Shown: positions 27,858 through 41,408, counted from the stretch's first letter. The stretch: 64,000 nt of DNA from Hydractinia symbiolongicarpus (GCF_029227915.1 NC_079884.1:12090001-12154000); one strand, 5' to 3'. Program-made: numbers and translations. The notes: generated by a model not told the origin, from the sequence alone.

Positions 27858-28443
27858 TGTAAATATACATTACCATTTGTACTTGAGACATGTATCTATG
27901 TTTTTCTTTTAAAATTAGGTTTTCATTTATGCAAAATAATTTGTCATTCTGTATGCACTCCTTTACATTTTGCCTGTCCCTGTGACTGAAAGGACATTTT
28001 ATTTCAATTAGGAAACTTCCATGGCAATCACACTCTGCCACAGCATCAGCAGAGGCACCAAGAAAGGAGTATTCCTTATGTAATAGTAAACCACTTTTTC
28101 TAATTTGCAAGATGGTGTGTTCTGCTGCAATTTCTTTTTTATAAGTCAATAAAGCTGTAGCTTCGTGCTCTCTACCCCAATTTAAAGCAGGAACATTTAA
28201 GTTTTTTCCTGGCGTACAAATTTTTAAAATAAGTGATTGTGATGGGTTTGTAGGATTAGTATGTAGAATATAGTGTACCACAGATGCAGTAGTTCGACCA
28301 ATATGTTTTTCCTTCCATGCCAAGCAATATCAGCTTGTGAAAGTTTCCGATTATGAAGTTCTTCATTTTTTATATCCCAGTCTATTGGCTGCTTCGATCT
28401 TGAATAATATTGCTCCAATGTGAGAGCAGGATTCCCCAAGGCT
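27858..28443 (-). pseudogene. YqaJ-type nuclease fragment, frameshifted and 3'-truncated
   Basis: Two overlapping frames on the minus strand make one YqaJ-like product (lambda exonuclease fold, PF09588 type). The upstream frame (to about 28318) includes LTLEQYYSRSKQPIDW and LSQADIAWHG. The downstream frame (from 28323) includes IGRTTASVVHYI, NWGREHEATALLTYKKE, LGASADAVAEC and FLIEIKCP. The last three correspond to the family's conserved W-G-xxxE, GxSxDxxV and xEIKCP nuclease motifs. A one-base slip in the A-rich run near 28310-28316 separates the frames. The reading runs out at about 27846 at the palindromic element, before the C-terminal part is complete. A CTTTTAG acceptor precedes it at 28444. 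In invertebrates such domains occur in transposon-associated genes, so this is probably a mobile-element relic. Confidence 0.7.
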
Positions 28444-30089
28444 AAAAGGAAACATTAAAAATGTTACATCACTTAGGCTTCGTTTTCACTCGCGATTTAT
28501 GTTGTTAAGGATTTTTCATAATGGCATGTTTTCATGACGTCAAACCGAATCGCTGAATAAACGTGATTCCACTTTTCTTGCTGTTCGCTGGCAGCACTGC
28601 ATTGCTATGACCTGATATTCTTAGCTAGCCATAAGTCTACAGTCTAGGATGTACCATATGCCAATTTTAACTGTGCCTAAACTTGTGTGCTTTACAAAAC
28701 AGACAGCCTAAACATCATCAATGGGGTAATTCACTAATAAGAAATTTTTGAAACGGTTGGGATATGACATTTTATGTATTGTTATATATTTTTGTAATCA
28801 TTTATTAAATATCATCACCTTGTGAGTTTTCCTCCACAGATTTTTTCTGTTAATTTGTTTTACTAAGTTCTCCTATTGTCACAACTGCTTTTTGAGCAAT
28901 GGAAAAAGATACACAGTGATGTTTAAATCAGCCAATACTAGCTACAAGTGGAGAAGTATTACAACTATTTCAATCATAAAAAGTGTTTGGGAATAATTTC
29001 AGTGGGTCTTGCATCGGAATAAGCACGTCGGCACGGAATTGAGACGTAAATCACGCAACTAGGACATTTCAGCAGGTTCATTTCTTGCTCGACCTTGGAC
29101 AATCAACCACCTTATTCACCAGCATTTTTAAAAATTAAAGAGATGGCTTATAGTCAAAAACCATAAAGCTATGTTGCAGTTGTAGTTGCCACTAAGATCG
29201 TTGCTAGAGCCCTTTGTTTAGATAATCATGTAGTAAGGAAAGTATATCCCTATAATGATTTCTATGTTCATTTTTTGAAGATCTTAGCATTGTTCTTTAA
29301 ACCTTGCTTGTTGTGAAAAACAAGTTGGTTTCAGCTGGGAATATTTTTTTAATAATTTGTTTGTTGTTTGTTGTTTCACCTTTTCTTTAAGTTTAATTTA
29401 ACCTAATGCATCTGTGTGTATATTTGTCACACAATAAAAAATTAGATCTACGAAGTCATAATGCCAAATAGAAGCTGAATTTGAAGGACAATTCTTTTTG
29501 AATAACACATTCCTTAAGTTGATAAATTTTGGCGAGTATTAAATTTGGGGAATGACCAAATTAGAATATTTGGCAGGAATTTAATTTGGCGAATGCAAAA
29601 AATGTTTACTTTGGCGGGGATTTATTTTGGCGAATGACACAAAGAAATGAATTTTTATGTCTTGAAATGTTTTATAAATAAAATAAACGTATATGTAAAC
29701 ACAAGATTTACAATCCTTTTTATACTTGTATTTATGAAACTTGCTGTAAACATAATAAAAGGTTTGTTTTTTCAAAAAAAAAAAATTTTTTTAATTAAAA
29801 AAACCATATATATTTATAAAATTTTGCGGGGATTTAATTTAGCAAACGTTAAATTACGTTAAATTTGGCGGGTATTAAATTTGGCGAATAGTCAGTTATC
29901 AAAATTTCAGTGGGTATTTAATTTGGTGAATTTCGCCGAAATTAGCCAAATTCGCCAAATTTAATTCTCACCAAAATTTATCCACTTAAAGTATATCTTC
30001 TTTGCTATAAAGTTAAAATCAGTTATGTTAAACAAACAATTTTATAATGCTCAAACATTGCTTTTTGTTACTGTAGCTTGAAACTTAAG
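28444..30089. other. Intergenic region upstream of EXOSC2
   Basis: No supported gene. The EXOSC2 promoter should lie near its right end. The region 29513-29992 is occupied by an inverted-repeat element (own entry). The remainder is AT-rich and featureless to me. Confidence 0.4.
29513..29992. mobile_element. TIR element with internal TTTGGCGAAT repeats
   Basis: Termini near CTTAAGTTGATAAATTTTGG (left) and the inverted CCAAAATTTATCCACTTAAAG end on the right pair over about 38 bp with few mismatches. The interior repeats TTTAATTTGGCGAAT-like units many times, mostly in one direction and inverted near the right end. About 480 bp with no coding potential. It is MITE-like; a TTAA at each end may belong to the element or the target. 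Confidence 0.6.
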
Positions 30090-32424
30090 ATGTCAGTGGA
30101 GATTACCTCACCTAGACAAAAAGTATCACTTCCGATATATGTATCTAATGATGAAAAGCATTTTGTCACACCTGGAGAAGTTATTACAGAGGACACAGGG
30201 TTCATGAAAGGTCATGGTACATATGCAGACAATGCAGATAGGTATGTTTCAGGAAATATCAGAGAAAATGACTGCATATCAAGAAAAATCAAGGAAAAGT
30301 TTAAATCTCCCCTCTCTTCATGAAAAAATTGAAGAAATTTTTCCAGATTAAGTTGTTGTTGTACATATCATCCTTGTTCATGGCATGTCATCAGTACAAT
30401 ATTCTTAATACCCAACATTTGATAAGTCAAAAAAATGTTGTCTTTTTTCAGTGCACATTACACAGTGTTACTGGCACAAAAAACAATGTGCAGGAACAAA
30501 GATTTCTTTTTTTAAAAGATTTCAGCAGAATTAGGAAAAGTCAGGAAAAGTCATGGAATTTGTTTGACAAGATTTGCTAGAAACATTGTAAAGGTAAAAG
30601 TGTTTTCGGCAGAACCTGTTTTGTTTTTTTGTTGTCTTTTTTTGTAGGAAACAATATCTGTTTTATTGGTAGAGCTATTTTTTATTATTAAAGAGACGAA
30701 AGGGCTTTCCAGAAGTTTTGCAATTCAGCTTTCTACAAATTTCTTTGCGAGTCAACAAAAGTTTTCTTCTGATTTATTTTTTTGTATTTTGTGGTACAGA
30801 AGCGAAACTCCGTGAAACTATTTCCACATGAAAAATTCTGCGTGAAAAACACTTTGCCTTACTTTTTGCAGGGATAAACTTTTTCGAATTTTCCGAAAAA
30901 GGCAAAAGTTTCTTGTGCAAACATTTTCTTCTCTTCTTCCCTTGAAGTAATAAGAACTAATAAGTATAATACATATTGAGCTTAATAAATATAGTATAAT
31001 TGAATCTGGTCATTTTATTTGCAAATCAATATTGCTCGACTGACTTTCCGTCTCAATTTATTGCCTGTCGGTTTTTTCTAACTCGATTATGATGGATTGA
31101 TAATTCTCATCGTTGTCGTCTTATTTATCATCGGCAATTAATCACCGTATTTATAAGTGCAAAAATCGTTGTATCAACAACCCGTTTTTTTTAGCATTTT
31201 AATAACAGAGGGACTTCTAATCTTTAAACTCCTTTCACGCTTACGCATTCTATTTATTTTACAATACTTATTAACATGAATGAAGCGAAAATATGCTTAC
31301 TAGGAAGCCCTAATGTTTCTTTAAAATGCGAAATGCAAAATACTGTGCAAATAAAAAAACACTTCGTTTTTAGAAATTATTTGTCGGTAAAAATTATTTG
31401 TCGGAAAATAAATCGGTAATAAATATTAGCCAACAAAGCAAAAATACGTCACTTTTTATCGACGAATTTTTTACCGATAAGGTATTTATTCTGGAAATTT
31501 CTTGTACTTTAGTTGTTCCGAATTTTTTGCGACATGTTTATTTAAAATATGAAATCTGTTTTTCAGAAGGAAATTTGAAGACGTTTCAAGGAAATTACAA
31601 ATAAAGTTTTCATTGGAACTAGTTTTGTTAAATTTTTGAAAACAATGCACTTGCATTGTATTTATGGTTAATTTCAATTTATTTGTCTGTTGTTTTCTAG
31701 ACTAGCAGCGTCTGTGGCTGGTATTGTTGAGCGTGTCAACAAACTTATATCAGTGAAACCATTCAAAACAAGATACAATGGCGAAGTCGGAGATGTGGTT
31801 GTCGGGCGTATCAGTGAAGTTGGACAAAAACGATGGCGTGTGGATACTTACGCGCGGCTCGATTCCGTGCTTCTGCTCTCCGCTGTTAACTTACCAGGAG
31901 GAGAACTGAGAAGGCGTTCAACAAAAGATGAACTTCTGATGAGAGATTATTTAGTGGAAGGAGATTTAATTGTTGCGGAAGTGCAGTCTCTGTTTGCTGA
32001 TGGCTCTTTGTCACTACACAGTAGAAACTTAAAGTATGGCAAGCTGCCGGAGGGTGTACTGGTTAAAGTTTCTCCGTCGTTGGTACGACGTTGTAAAACA
32101 CACATGCATAATTTGCCGTTTGGTGCGACAGTTATATTAGGTAACAACGGTTACATCTGGATCGGACCATTGATGTCAGCTGAAAGCGACTTATCATCCC
32201 GAAATACGTCACGGAAAAGTGTCGGTATATCTGACCGACATGTTATCGCTAGATTAAAAAACTGTATAACTTGTTTGGCACTTTTTGGCGTCCAGTTATA
32301 TGACACCAGTGTGACGTATGCGTACGACGCGTCTTTAAAATACGAAGTGAAAGAACTGTTACGACCTGAAGTGCAGGAAGAGGTTGTCGATGTTACGCGG
32401 AATAATCTTGCTCAGCATATTTAA
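30090..32424 (+). CDS. EXOSC2: Exosome complex component RRP4 (EXOSC2), 2 exons, 291 aa
   Basis: One of the three S1/KH cap subunits of the RNA exosome, which feeds RNA into the ring for 3'-5' decay and rRNA processing in nucleus and cytoplasm. Exons 30090-30241 and 31701-32424, joined in phase 2 (AG + A = Arg). N-terminal domain: VTPGEVITEDTGFMKGHGTY. S1 domain with NKLISVKPFKTRYNGEVGD, VVGRISEVGQKRWRV and LDSVLLLSAVNLPGGELRRR. KH-like domain with LKYGKLPEGVLVKVSPSLV and FGATVILGNNGYIWIGP. Length and motif order match the family (human 293 aa) along the whole protein. The start is the ATG giving MSVEITSP; an in-frame TTG four codons upstream is not a credible start. The single intron is 1.46 kb. 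Confidence 0.96.
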
Positions 32425-33587
32425 ATTAAATGTTTTTGAAAGAGAGATGTGTTAGTGATGATCCAACAAAGCGATTCAAGATATCGATTTTATCTCTTGT
32501 TTCGAAGCACCTTTTTGTGATTATATATACGGATTATAAAATTTGACAATGTACTTTGATTGGTGAATCAAAAGAAAATGTTTTCTGGTCAATGTTTAGG
32601 AAAGAACAGGTTTGGTATCTTAAAGTACGAAAGTGTTTATTTGCCGTATGTGTATTTTATGGACCAGAAAATTATGACGTCATATATTACCATAATGTTG
32701 ATAACTTTTATGAAGGCCCAGCCCACATGTTACACGCGCGCATCCTTTTAAACGACTGCGTATTGAAACAAGTGGCCGCGTGTTTGCTGCTGATTTGTCA
32801 ATCTGGTCTGCACAATGTTGTGTGAAAATAGTTGCTAAAATACGCCGAAGTGCTGAACGCAACAACGGAACCCGGATAAAGCCGCATTTCCGGTTTTGAG
32901 AGATATCTGCTTTGGATAGATTTGATCTGAAAAGTGATTTATTATTGCGTGAAGGGTCTAGAGAATTGGCTGGGCAAAATAGAGGAAATACTACGTAATA
33001 TTCGCATAGGGACGTTCCTAAGCTGTACTTATATTGCAAGGTATCAATGGTCGAGTTTCAAAAGTAAGTAAAGAGTGGACGAGAAAATTTACTTTTCTTA
33101 CGCGGATTTTTGACGATCAAAATGTGAAAAAGTAAAAAGAAGTTTTAAAATAAAAAAAGTTAAAAATGATAAAAAAGTTTTTCAAAAACCGTAGTGAGAT
33201 TTTTAAGATTTTCATTTGTGAATAGTAAGGAATCAAAAAAGTGGTCAGTATCAAAAAAAGGATAATTCAAGGCATAGGTTATGTATTTTTCATTTCATAA
33301 AGATCAACTTGATCTTTAAAAAATAATACGTGTCTCCCTTATTAATAACCGTATTATGTTCAAAATGGTAGTCGATTTTTTACTTGTGCTCGAAATAGTG
33401 ACACTCGGGATATGTAGGACAGGTAATAATCTGATGACCGGAAAATATAGGACGGGCGAACACGTGGATAAATACAAGGGCTACTGACTAGTCTCCTATA
33501 TCTCCATAATAATATCCGTATTTTGTCTCTGAAAAAAGTAGTTATGTCGTAGTTTTTCTTTCGCATCTCCAACGAAGTTAACAATTC

Positions 33588-33655
33588 GTTGCAGGCGAAC
33601 CCCGTGTTTTTTCCACGGGTTAACTTCTATATTAATAAAACCCGTATCCGTCTTT
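33588..33655 (+). mobile_element. Degenerate Helitron-type 3' hairpin followed by a 5' terminus
   Basis: A hairpin CCCGTG...CACGGG (33601-33619) followed by TTAAC looks like the 3' end of the mini-Helitron at 58697. Directly after it, 33625 onward (TCTATATTAATAAAACCCG) resembles the 5' terminus of the same element. The arrangement is therefore a tail joined to a head. The copy is eroded and the terminal CTAG is not preserved. Confidence 0.5.
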
Positions 33656-36600
33656 TGCGCGCAAGAAATAAATTTTTTTTCACGAGCTAACGGCTAAATA
33701 AATAAATATCTTGGGATGTTTTCCTGAATAATAAAAAATGGATTAATAATTATGGCTAATCTTTGCATTTGGAAAAGTGTAAGGTCTGCAAGGTAAATAA
33801 CTTAAATATACTAAAAGAGTTACCTAGATGACGTCCCCGAATTAAAAAAGACGGAGGGTCCCGGAGACGACATTGGAAGTACGAAGTCTCTATATCTTGA
33901 TATTTTTGTTGTTATTTCAACTTCTCCCACTTTTCTCAGAGGAAAAGTGGTTGTTTTAGTTTTCCAATATTTGTAACATCTCGTGTTTTCTACAACAACC
34001 TCACACCCAATCCTTTTGCATTAAGATTGAACTTAGTGGTACAACCTTGTAAAAGAAACAATAAAACGAAGTTGCTGATTTTATAAAAAAAAAAATTCCT
34101 GCATTACTTCATGGCACAATTTTGGTGGTCAAAAATTTTCGCGGATTTTAATTTTGTGATTTGACCTCAAATCGCGAAATTAAATTCCACAAAACTTATC
34201 AGGACGTGCGCAATCGCGAAATTATTCAATTTTTAGTCAATTTGTTCCTCAAAAATAAAGAAGAAAGTTTTGTTTTAGATGGCCTATATGCAGAAATACC
34301 ATGTTCAAAACAGGTATAATAAGATAGATGTCAACCTATCTAAACGACAATTGTTGTGGGTGCAGGTAGTGTGTCCGGAGCTGATATAAAAAACTTTGTA
34401 TGTCCTTGCAATTAGACAATGTGGAGTTTTCGCGTTTTCCACGACATTTACTTTCACTAAGGAGAAACATGAACTGTTGGGCCTTCAGGCTGAGAATAAA
34501 GAACATCCACCATTTCTTTATATCTTTACCTCAGCGTATAACGCTGATCGCACACCATTTATGGATGTAGAGAAGATTAATTTCTTTGTCAATGAAAAAA
34601 AATGGAGAATGAAAGGTCCAGGCGAGTAAATTCGAAATGCGTTCGATTTATGTAAATAGGATAACGGTGATGATTAATACTGAACTTAAAATCTCTGTAA
34701 AATATATAAATTTATTCCCGCGTAATTCACTGTTGTTTTTTTTTTGACCCCTAAAACTGCAAATATTTCTGACAGTGAAAATTTGTGCCCTTGTTGTTAC
34801 GCTGTTGTTTTTAATAAATTTTATATAAAAAGATTTTATAGGTTGTTTAAATTGGTCCCATTTTGGTCCCAGGTGGTAGGCAACCACGCAGGAGTTAGTT
34901 ATTTCCACCTGTTTCTTAATTATTCATTCAAACTTAAATATGTATTGCAATGGCTCTCCACTAGTCCTTTGTATGTCGCATTTCGTGTCACACAAATTTT
35001 TCTTGCAGACATACAGGCAGAATACGGCTATTATTAACATAGAGAAAAACTTTTATGGTGCGAATATAATTGAAGATATTAAATCGCATTTTAAATAAAC
35101 TTTATTCTAATGAGTTTTAGTAGAGGCCAGTCTGGTAAGAATTACTTTCAATGTATTTAAAAAGATTCATGGAAAACCGCCTACTTTGTGATAATTTTTG
35201 CGCCATTATGAAATATTCCCGTATCTGTGTGGAACTTCAATTGGTTGTTGAACTCTAATAACCTATTCTGATTGGCTGTTTGACGTCAATTAATAATTCC
35301 AATTGGCAGTTTAACTATATCCACTCTATTGTTCACACAACACCAAACCGTGATTCTAATCAGCTGTTCAACTCCAAACCATGAAAAAATAAAGGAAGCG
35401 AAAATATCACAAATATATATTTTCAACTGTAAGTTCAACAACTGGGTCATCAAGACAATGTCTTATTTTTAAAATTTTGAAACTGATGATATGAGAGCAC
35501 GTTAACGATTGCGTTATCAAAGCAAACATGTGACGTGTAAGCTTGATGAGATTTTCGACCGCATCTCAGTCACTTTGACACTGTCTGCCCATATAGAGAT
35601 TATGTTACAGTTTGGGTTCATGAAATATCAACACTCCTTTGTCGTTCCATTATATTAGGATTTTGTTTTATGGAAATCAAGATGGAGTTGAACCTGAAAA
35701 CAGCAAGATCTGTTTACCCTGATATGAGCAGTATCAACGAAAGACACGTGACTGTTCCAAAATAAAAATTAAAGATCAATGTCAGGTAAATCACGTGACT
35801 AAATCACATACCCTGATCAAATCCAGACATTTTACTTCCGTGTAGGCAACCAGGATTCCTAGGAACATGACAAAACATGGGAAAACAGAAGAGTAAGTTG
35901 AACAAGATTACCGCTAAGTGATAAAAATAATTTTCTGTGTGCAAAGAATGACCACTCTTATTGGTTGGCTACTCCTTTTGTTATTAGCTCACGTGGTCTA
36001 TATCGGGGAAACCACATTTTTCCTCAATATTTCAAGCGAATGGTTTCACAAAAAACGAAATTTTATTGTCCCATCGTGTTCAACCTGTTTTTTAACACAG
36101 TGTACCAAACTTTATAAATAACAAGTTTTTGGACTAAATTTGACCTGAAACTGTATCGAGGTGACAAATAATTAAAATTTCGACATTATCACCATTATTT
36201 TCAGAAATTATAACTTTCAGAAAAAGTACCCCAGTTAGTACATTGATTTCTGGAAACCACCCAGGGCACATGTTAAAATAAACCAATAATCTGTACAAAC
36301 GAGACATACTTGAAAGTGAGGCCAAAAAAAAAACGATCTTACCAGGACCGTAAGATTCCGTTTTAATCAATCACTTCTTCTTCAAGGCCTGATTTAATTA
36401 GAGCAAAATTCGAAAACACGAAAAATTTAATACCTTTAAAAATTTACCCCGAGATTCTTCGCAAATCTGACGAGGATGCTGCAACTTTTCGCGCGAAAAG
36501 CGTAGTCTGACTTTGAAACACAGTTACTCAAAAAAAGGCGGGTAAAAACAGATAAGAAGATAAGACATTTATTAGCAATAAAAAATGGCGGATAGGCTGG

Positions 36601-37659
36601 AGGATACATCTTTATAAGACAATACGATTTAAAAAACAAACCATGTCTTGATTTTTTGGCAGAAAAGTTGTTATATTTGTTTTCTTTTGGTTTTTACGTC
36701 GTGGATAGGTTTTAAGCACCCTTGTGTTGATAGTGATGAAATTGGAGATGTTGGAACGATGTTATGAGTCACAAGCTGTCGCGGTTTGTAAGTTTGTGTG
36801 TGGAATTACAAAACACCCATTTTTTTAAATTGTAATTTTAAGTATCTCTTTTTTTTTGTTCTGTTTTGGAAAATTACATCAGTAGCCGTGTTTGACTTAA
36901 CATTACTTTTTAACTGTACTGCATTTAGAATTTGCAGATTTAAGGCAATGTTGTGGCTGAATTATTGCCTAACTGTATATGCAACGAGTTGTCATATAAA
37001 TTAGCACGAGGAGAGAGTTTGTGCGATTTCTTTAGAGCGGCGAATTTGATCACAATATAGATGCAATTTTAGGAAAACAATCTTATTTTCATGCAGATTT
37101 TGTGTATAATAGGGGAAAAAACCATTCAAAACTGCTTTATGCCTTTAAAAGAATTCACCGTATCTCTCGTTCAAGTCGTGTGAAAGATATCAAGCACGAA
37201 AAAACACAACAGTTAAAATTTTGAACAGTAACCAAAACGTTGCATGATTTCAAAAAGTTAAAGTTGCGAAATCTAAATATATATTACTATATTTTTACCA
37301 ATATTTTAGCGTATTGCGTTAAGTAATTTAAAAGATACTACATTCAACCCTTAAATTTATAGAGAATAGTGAAAAAGGTTTTTAGGGTCCAATTCAAATA
37401 TACAACAATCAGTTTCTACAAAAATTACTTTAGTATATAGTAGCAGGTCGCTCTGATAACAAAACATTACCCTATAAACTCCAAACATCAAAAGTTTGCT
37501 ACATTACAAAAATTTACAAAAAACAAAAATAAAAACGCTGTTTTGGTATGTTGCTTCCTGCTCTCTCCCACAAAATTTAAAACGTCAAAAAAGGAACAGT
37601 TCATGAATAGTAGTAACAAAAAATCAATTCTTTCGGTGTGTTGAACATGGACCTACAAC

Positions 37660-37800
37660 ACGGGTTGGGTTCAAACCCCGGCCGAGTCTTGCCAGAGACT
37701 ATAAAAGTGTGAAACGATCCATTATGCTTACGCTTAACATGAGAATAGGATTGATATCTTAGGCAGTTGTCTAGTTCATCAGTTGCCTTCTGAACGCGAG
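37660..37800 (+). repeat. Possible tRNA-derived SINE fragment
   Basis: A B-box-like GGGTTCAAACCCC at about 37668-37680 stands within GC-richer sequence. About 90 bp later the block GGCAGTTGTCTAG shares its core AGTTGTCT with the SINE body at 26280-26457. No convincing A box is visible, so only a fragment is claimed. Confidence 0.3.
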
Positions 37801-38784
37801 ATTATTCTGGAACATTCAAAGCGCTGAGTAGACATAACGAACTAACTAAAACATTCGAAGAATGATTAAGCGCATGATATTCGAACTCTACTAAACAATA
37901 GACCTTTGTTTTGTTTATAATAGGAACCTTCGGAAAAGAACATTCTAGAACATTATTTTTAGTATATATATAGACAGAAAACGGCATTTGTCAAGTTAAG
38001 TTAAAAAAGTTGTATTATGAAAAACGAAATATAAGAAGTTATAAAAACAAGGCTAACACGTTGATCTGTCGCAATACCTTCTGTAGCTGAAACTGTCATC
38101 GAAAACGGTGCCACAGAAGAGGCTATCCTTAATAAGTAAAAGTAATAACAAAAGAAAAATTAATTATTAATATTTTTTACTTTGGTATAATTCTATTATT
38201 TTTTAGTTTTTACTTTATTCTCTTTATTCAATGCACCCAGCAAAGGTGTGAATTAGTCGTTTTGGATTTTATTAGAATGAAGTCAAGTATTTACAACATC
38301 AGTACACACACACATCAAAATATTAATAAACGCCTATAGCACCAATCAGAACTTTGAATAAGTATTTAATCGCCATCCACTTTTTAAAATTGGTCACATT
38401 TTTGACTAAAAATTTAACGCCACGTTTCTAATCACCGATTTTCTGATTAGTGTCTCCATTCTCATAAAGTATCTGAGCATTTTTTTGTTTTACAAAATTT
38501 AAGTGACGCATGCAAAAAAATTTTCCTTTATCGTGATCGTAATAAGTTAATTATTGCGTTACGTGATTTTTTCTTTTTCTTCTCTTTTTTTTTTTTTGAA
38601 GAATAGAAGTAAATACTTCTTCAATTTTAAAACACGAAACATCAATTTGATTAAATTGTGTTAGCTTTTGAATCCTAACCCCGTACAAAGTCACATTTGC
38701 GTCAGAACAAGGTTGGAATGCCGACATGCGATCTATTAGACATAACTCGTGACCACTCCACTTCGAGATATTAAAATGGAGGTC

Positions 38785-38849
38785 TATATAAAAGAGGATT
38801 AATTTTCTCTGCTGGCAGTTTCAACACCGCAAACGATGAGCAGCAGGTG
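38785..38849 (+). promoter_or_regulatory. TATA-box promoter-like site with a short putative first exon
   Basis: TATATAAAAG at 38785-38794, then about 40 bp to an ATG (38836) that opens ATGAGCAGCAGGTG followed by a good donor GTAAGA at 38850. The site could start a spliced transcript whose 5' exon is short. No downstream exon is identified; the nearest same-strand gene is the GPCR at 46839, whose 5' UTR begins at a splice acceptor. If joined to that acceptor, the ATG would make a four-codon upstream ORF. Confidence 0.3.
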
Positions 38850-38949
38850 GTAAGAAATCACATACAACGAAAAAACGTCGCAAAAACGAAGACATTTTAA
38901 GTTTTCCTCAAAAAAGGTTAAGCATCTAAGGGTTTATTTCATTCATCCA

Positions 38950-39010
38950 CCCCAGAGCTCTTTAAGATAAACTCAAAAGTTCGGGGTTTTAATTTCAAAG
39001 AGCTCTGGGG
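38950..39010. repeat. Inverted repeat CCCCAGAGCTCTTT
   Basis: Perfect 14-bp arms at 38950-38963 and 38997-39010 with a 33-nt spacer. Probably a small MITE, ends unrelated to the CAACCTCG family except for the CCCCAG core. Confidence 0.6.
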
Positions 39011-41408
39011 GACGAAAATGGGTTTATTTCTACTTTTATACAACTTTCATTTTGTTTTTTAGAAACACAACTTTGAAAACCATAAGGCTGGTACTATAGG
39101 TACTTTGAACTGCTAACTTGCAAAATATTTAGAAAAAATAAATATTAATAAGTTGACATTGTCCTTGTTGACAAGCATTGCCACGTCTTAATAAATGGGG
39201 GTGAAGGAGTAATAACAAAAAAGCATGGGTTTGAGGGAAAGTCTTGTTCTTAATACTTTTCCTAAAAGTATTTACAGTCAGACATACTGAATGAAATTAG
39301 TTTTAATTTTGATAAATAAGTTTTAATTTGATTACCAATTAAACAGTTAAAATTATTTGCCCATATGTCAATAAAATGATTATATTTTTACGAGGTCTTT
39401 TCTTACCTCAATCCTTTGATAACACGAAGATGAAAAAACAGAGAACGGTCCAGGCCCTGGCATCGAGATTAGACCCTATAACGGAAATTTGTCTAAAAAA
39501 TGTTTGGAATTGTCGATTCGCAAAAATTAATTTTTTTTATCGCATTGTTTTAAGCATTCTTTTAACTGTCACGAGGAATTTGAAGAGATGCTTATGCGCG
39601 GTGCTTCTCAAGACGCATATTATCAAAATCAAAAATTGTATTGTGAATAAGCGTCTGTATTTGGTGATGTCTGTGATATGAGATCAAAATGGTAGAATTG
39701 AAAGTTACAAAAAATAAAAATTTTTATGTAAAATATTGTGTTTTGTTTATAATTGAAAAATTAGATTTTGGTAAGATGATGATACTTGCAAATAAAACAT
39801 AAATAAATAAAATGATAAGTAAATAACATGACGCACGTCTGGTTGAGAAAAACGAAAATAAATGTTTTTTATAAAAATAGCTGTGGCTATTTTTAGCATA
39901 ACAAGAGCCGTTTGGAAACAACCCAAAAACAAAATATTAATTGTATTTCAATTATTTTGAGAATGGTTACAAACAACTTGTTCCCTGGTAAAACAACCCA
40001 TAATAATTCGATATGTTTATATGGGTTTTTATAGAAATAAAAACTCGTATTATTATTCAGCCTCGTTTTCGCGTTCTGTTATAAATAACTAGTTGTTAGC
40101 CCACCGAAAAACGCCACGAAGAATTGTACTTTCGAACCAACATCGTGTCCAGAACTTTTATAAGTTTTTTCACAAGGGACGGAACCTAAAATCCTAAAAC
40201 GTCCTGGAGACGAGGTTACTTCCAAAGATGCATCCTATATCGCAATTTTGTACGTCCTTAGCACGGAGCTATTAGCACAAGGTGCCTTCGGCAGCCATTG
40301 TGTGTTTTCTGCCGCCGGCCTCGATATCAAAGAGGCAACAAGCCCTGGGGATGAGGCTGCACATTTTTTGGTTTGAAGAAGGCATAAGAGAAAGCATGCC
40401 TAATCGATACTTTTTGTGCCAACCTTGTTTCCAGGGAATTTTGGAATTTTCGTGGTGGCAGGTTTAGGTTAGTGTCCGGGGATTGCTTGTATTTTCTCAG
40501 CATTTTACTTACCAAGCGCTTGCGTACTTCAAAAATTACAAATATTCTAAAGGCGATCACCAACCGCTGACTAACATGACTCTTGAAAATGCTACGTGTT
40601 AAAAGCTTTTATATCGAAGTTAAGAAAGTTCAATTTTTTGGCAGCGTTTATGTAAGTTTTTACATTTTTTTTGCAGTCCAGTGGCAGCCCTTGGTACACT
40701 ACTGAAAATTAATAAATTAAGATAATGTATTCTCACAGGGTGTGCAAGACTTATAAGTGGATTTAAAGAGCTCGTAATCGCTTCCGGACATATATTATAT
40801 CATCTTGGACAAATTTTTGATTGACAGTTGAAGATGTGTGAGAAAAAGGAAAGGGTGTTATTGTGAAAAATCCTTTAGTTCTTTTCGGATCCTCATTTCC
40901 CCCTTCAAATCCTATGTAGAGATTAGAAACTAAAAATTTAAAGTTAACGTTTGTTGTTATCCTGCTAAATCCTCTCTTAGCAATACGACTTAGACTCCAA
41001 TCGTTCTTGGCATAGTAGAGAAAAGATCTATTATTTTGTATTCATCCTTTAGGAACTGAATCGTTTCATTAGAACAACCGCTATAATTGAGTTAATTTAA
41101 ATGTACTGCAAATACACCTGCGACACTAACTTTTATTAGATCATAGAGTTCCCAGTTCATAATACTTTCTCACACGACTACCAATCATGCACTTCTTATA
41201 GAAGAATATATTTTTGTTTCATTTTTTTTTTGTTCTAACTAGTAATTACATTAGTTTTTTCATATTATAAAAACAATATTGCCTATTTAACCCTCCTTCG
41301 TTTATTAAAAATCTTCGGCGTGGAATAAAAAACCCAAATAGTTAAATGCGCTAAAAGAAAGTTTTGTTTAAATTGAATTAAGTGGCTTTCAAGTTTTCTA
41401 AACCCGCG

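Noticed and set aside
34396-34629. 77-codon plus-strand frame
   Set aside because: Not similar to anything I know; no supporting signals.
39376-39681. 101-codon plus-strand frame in the gene-free region
   Set aside because: No recognisable domain, AT-driven composition, no splice or promoter context.
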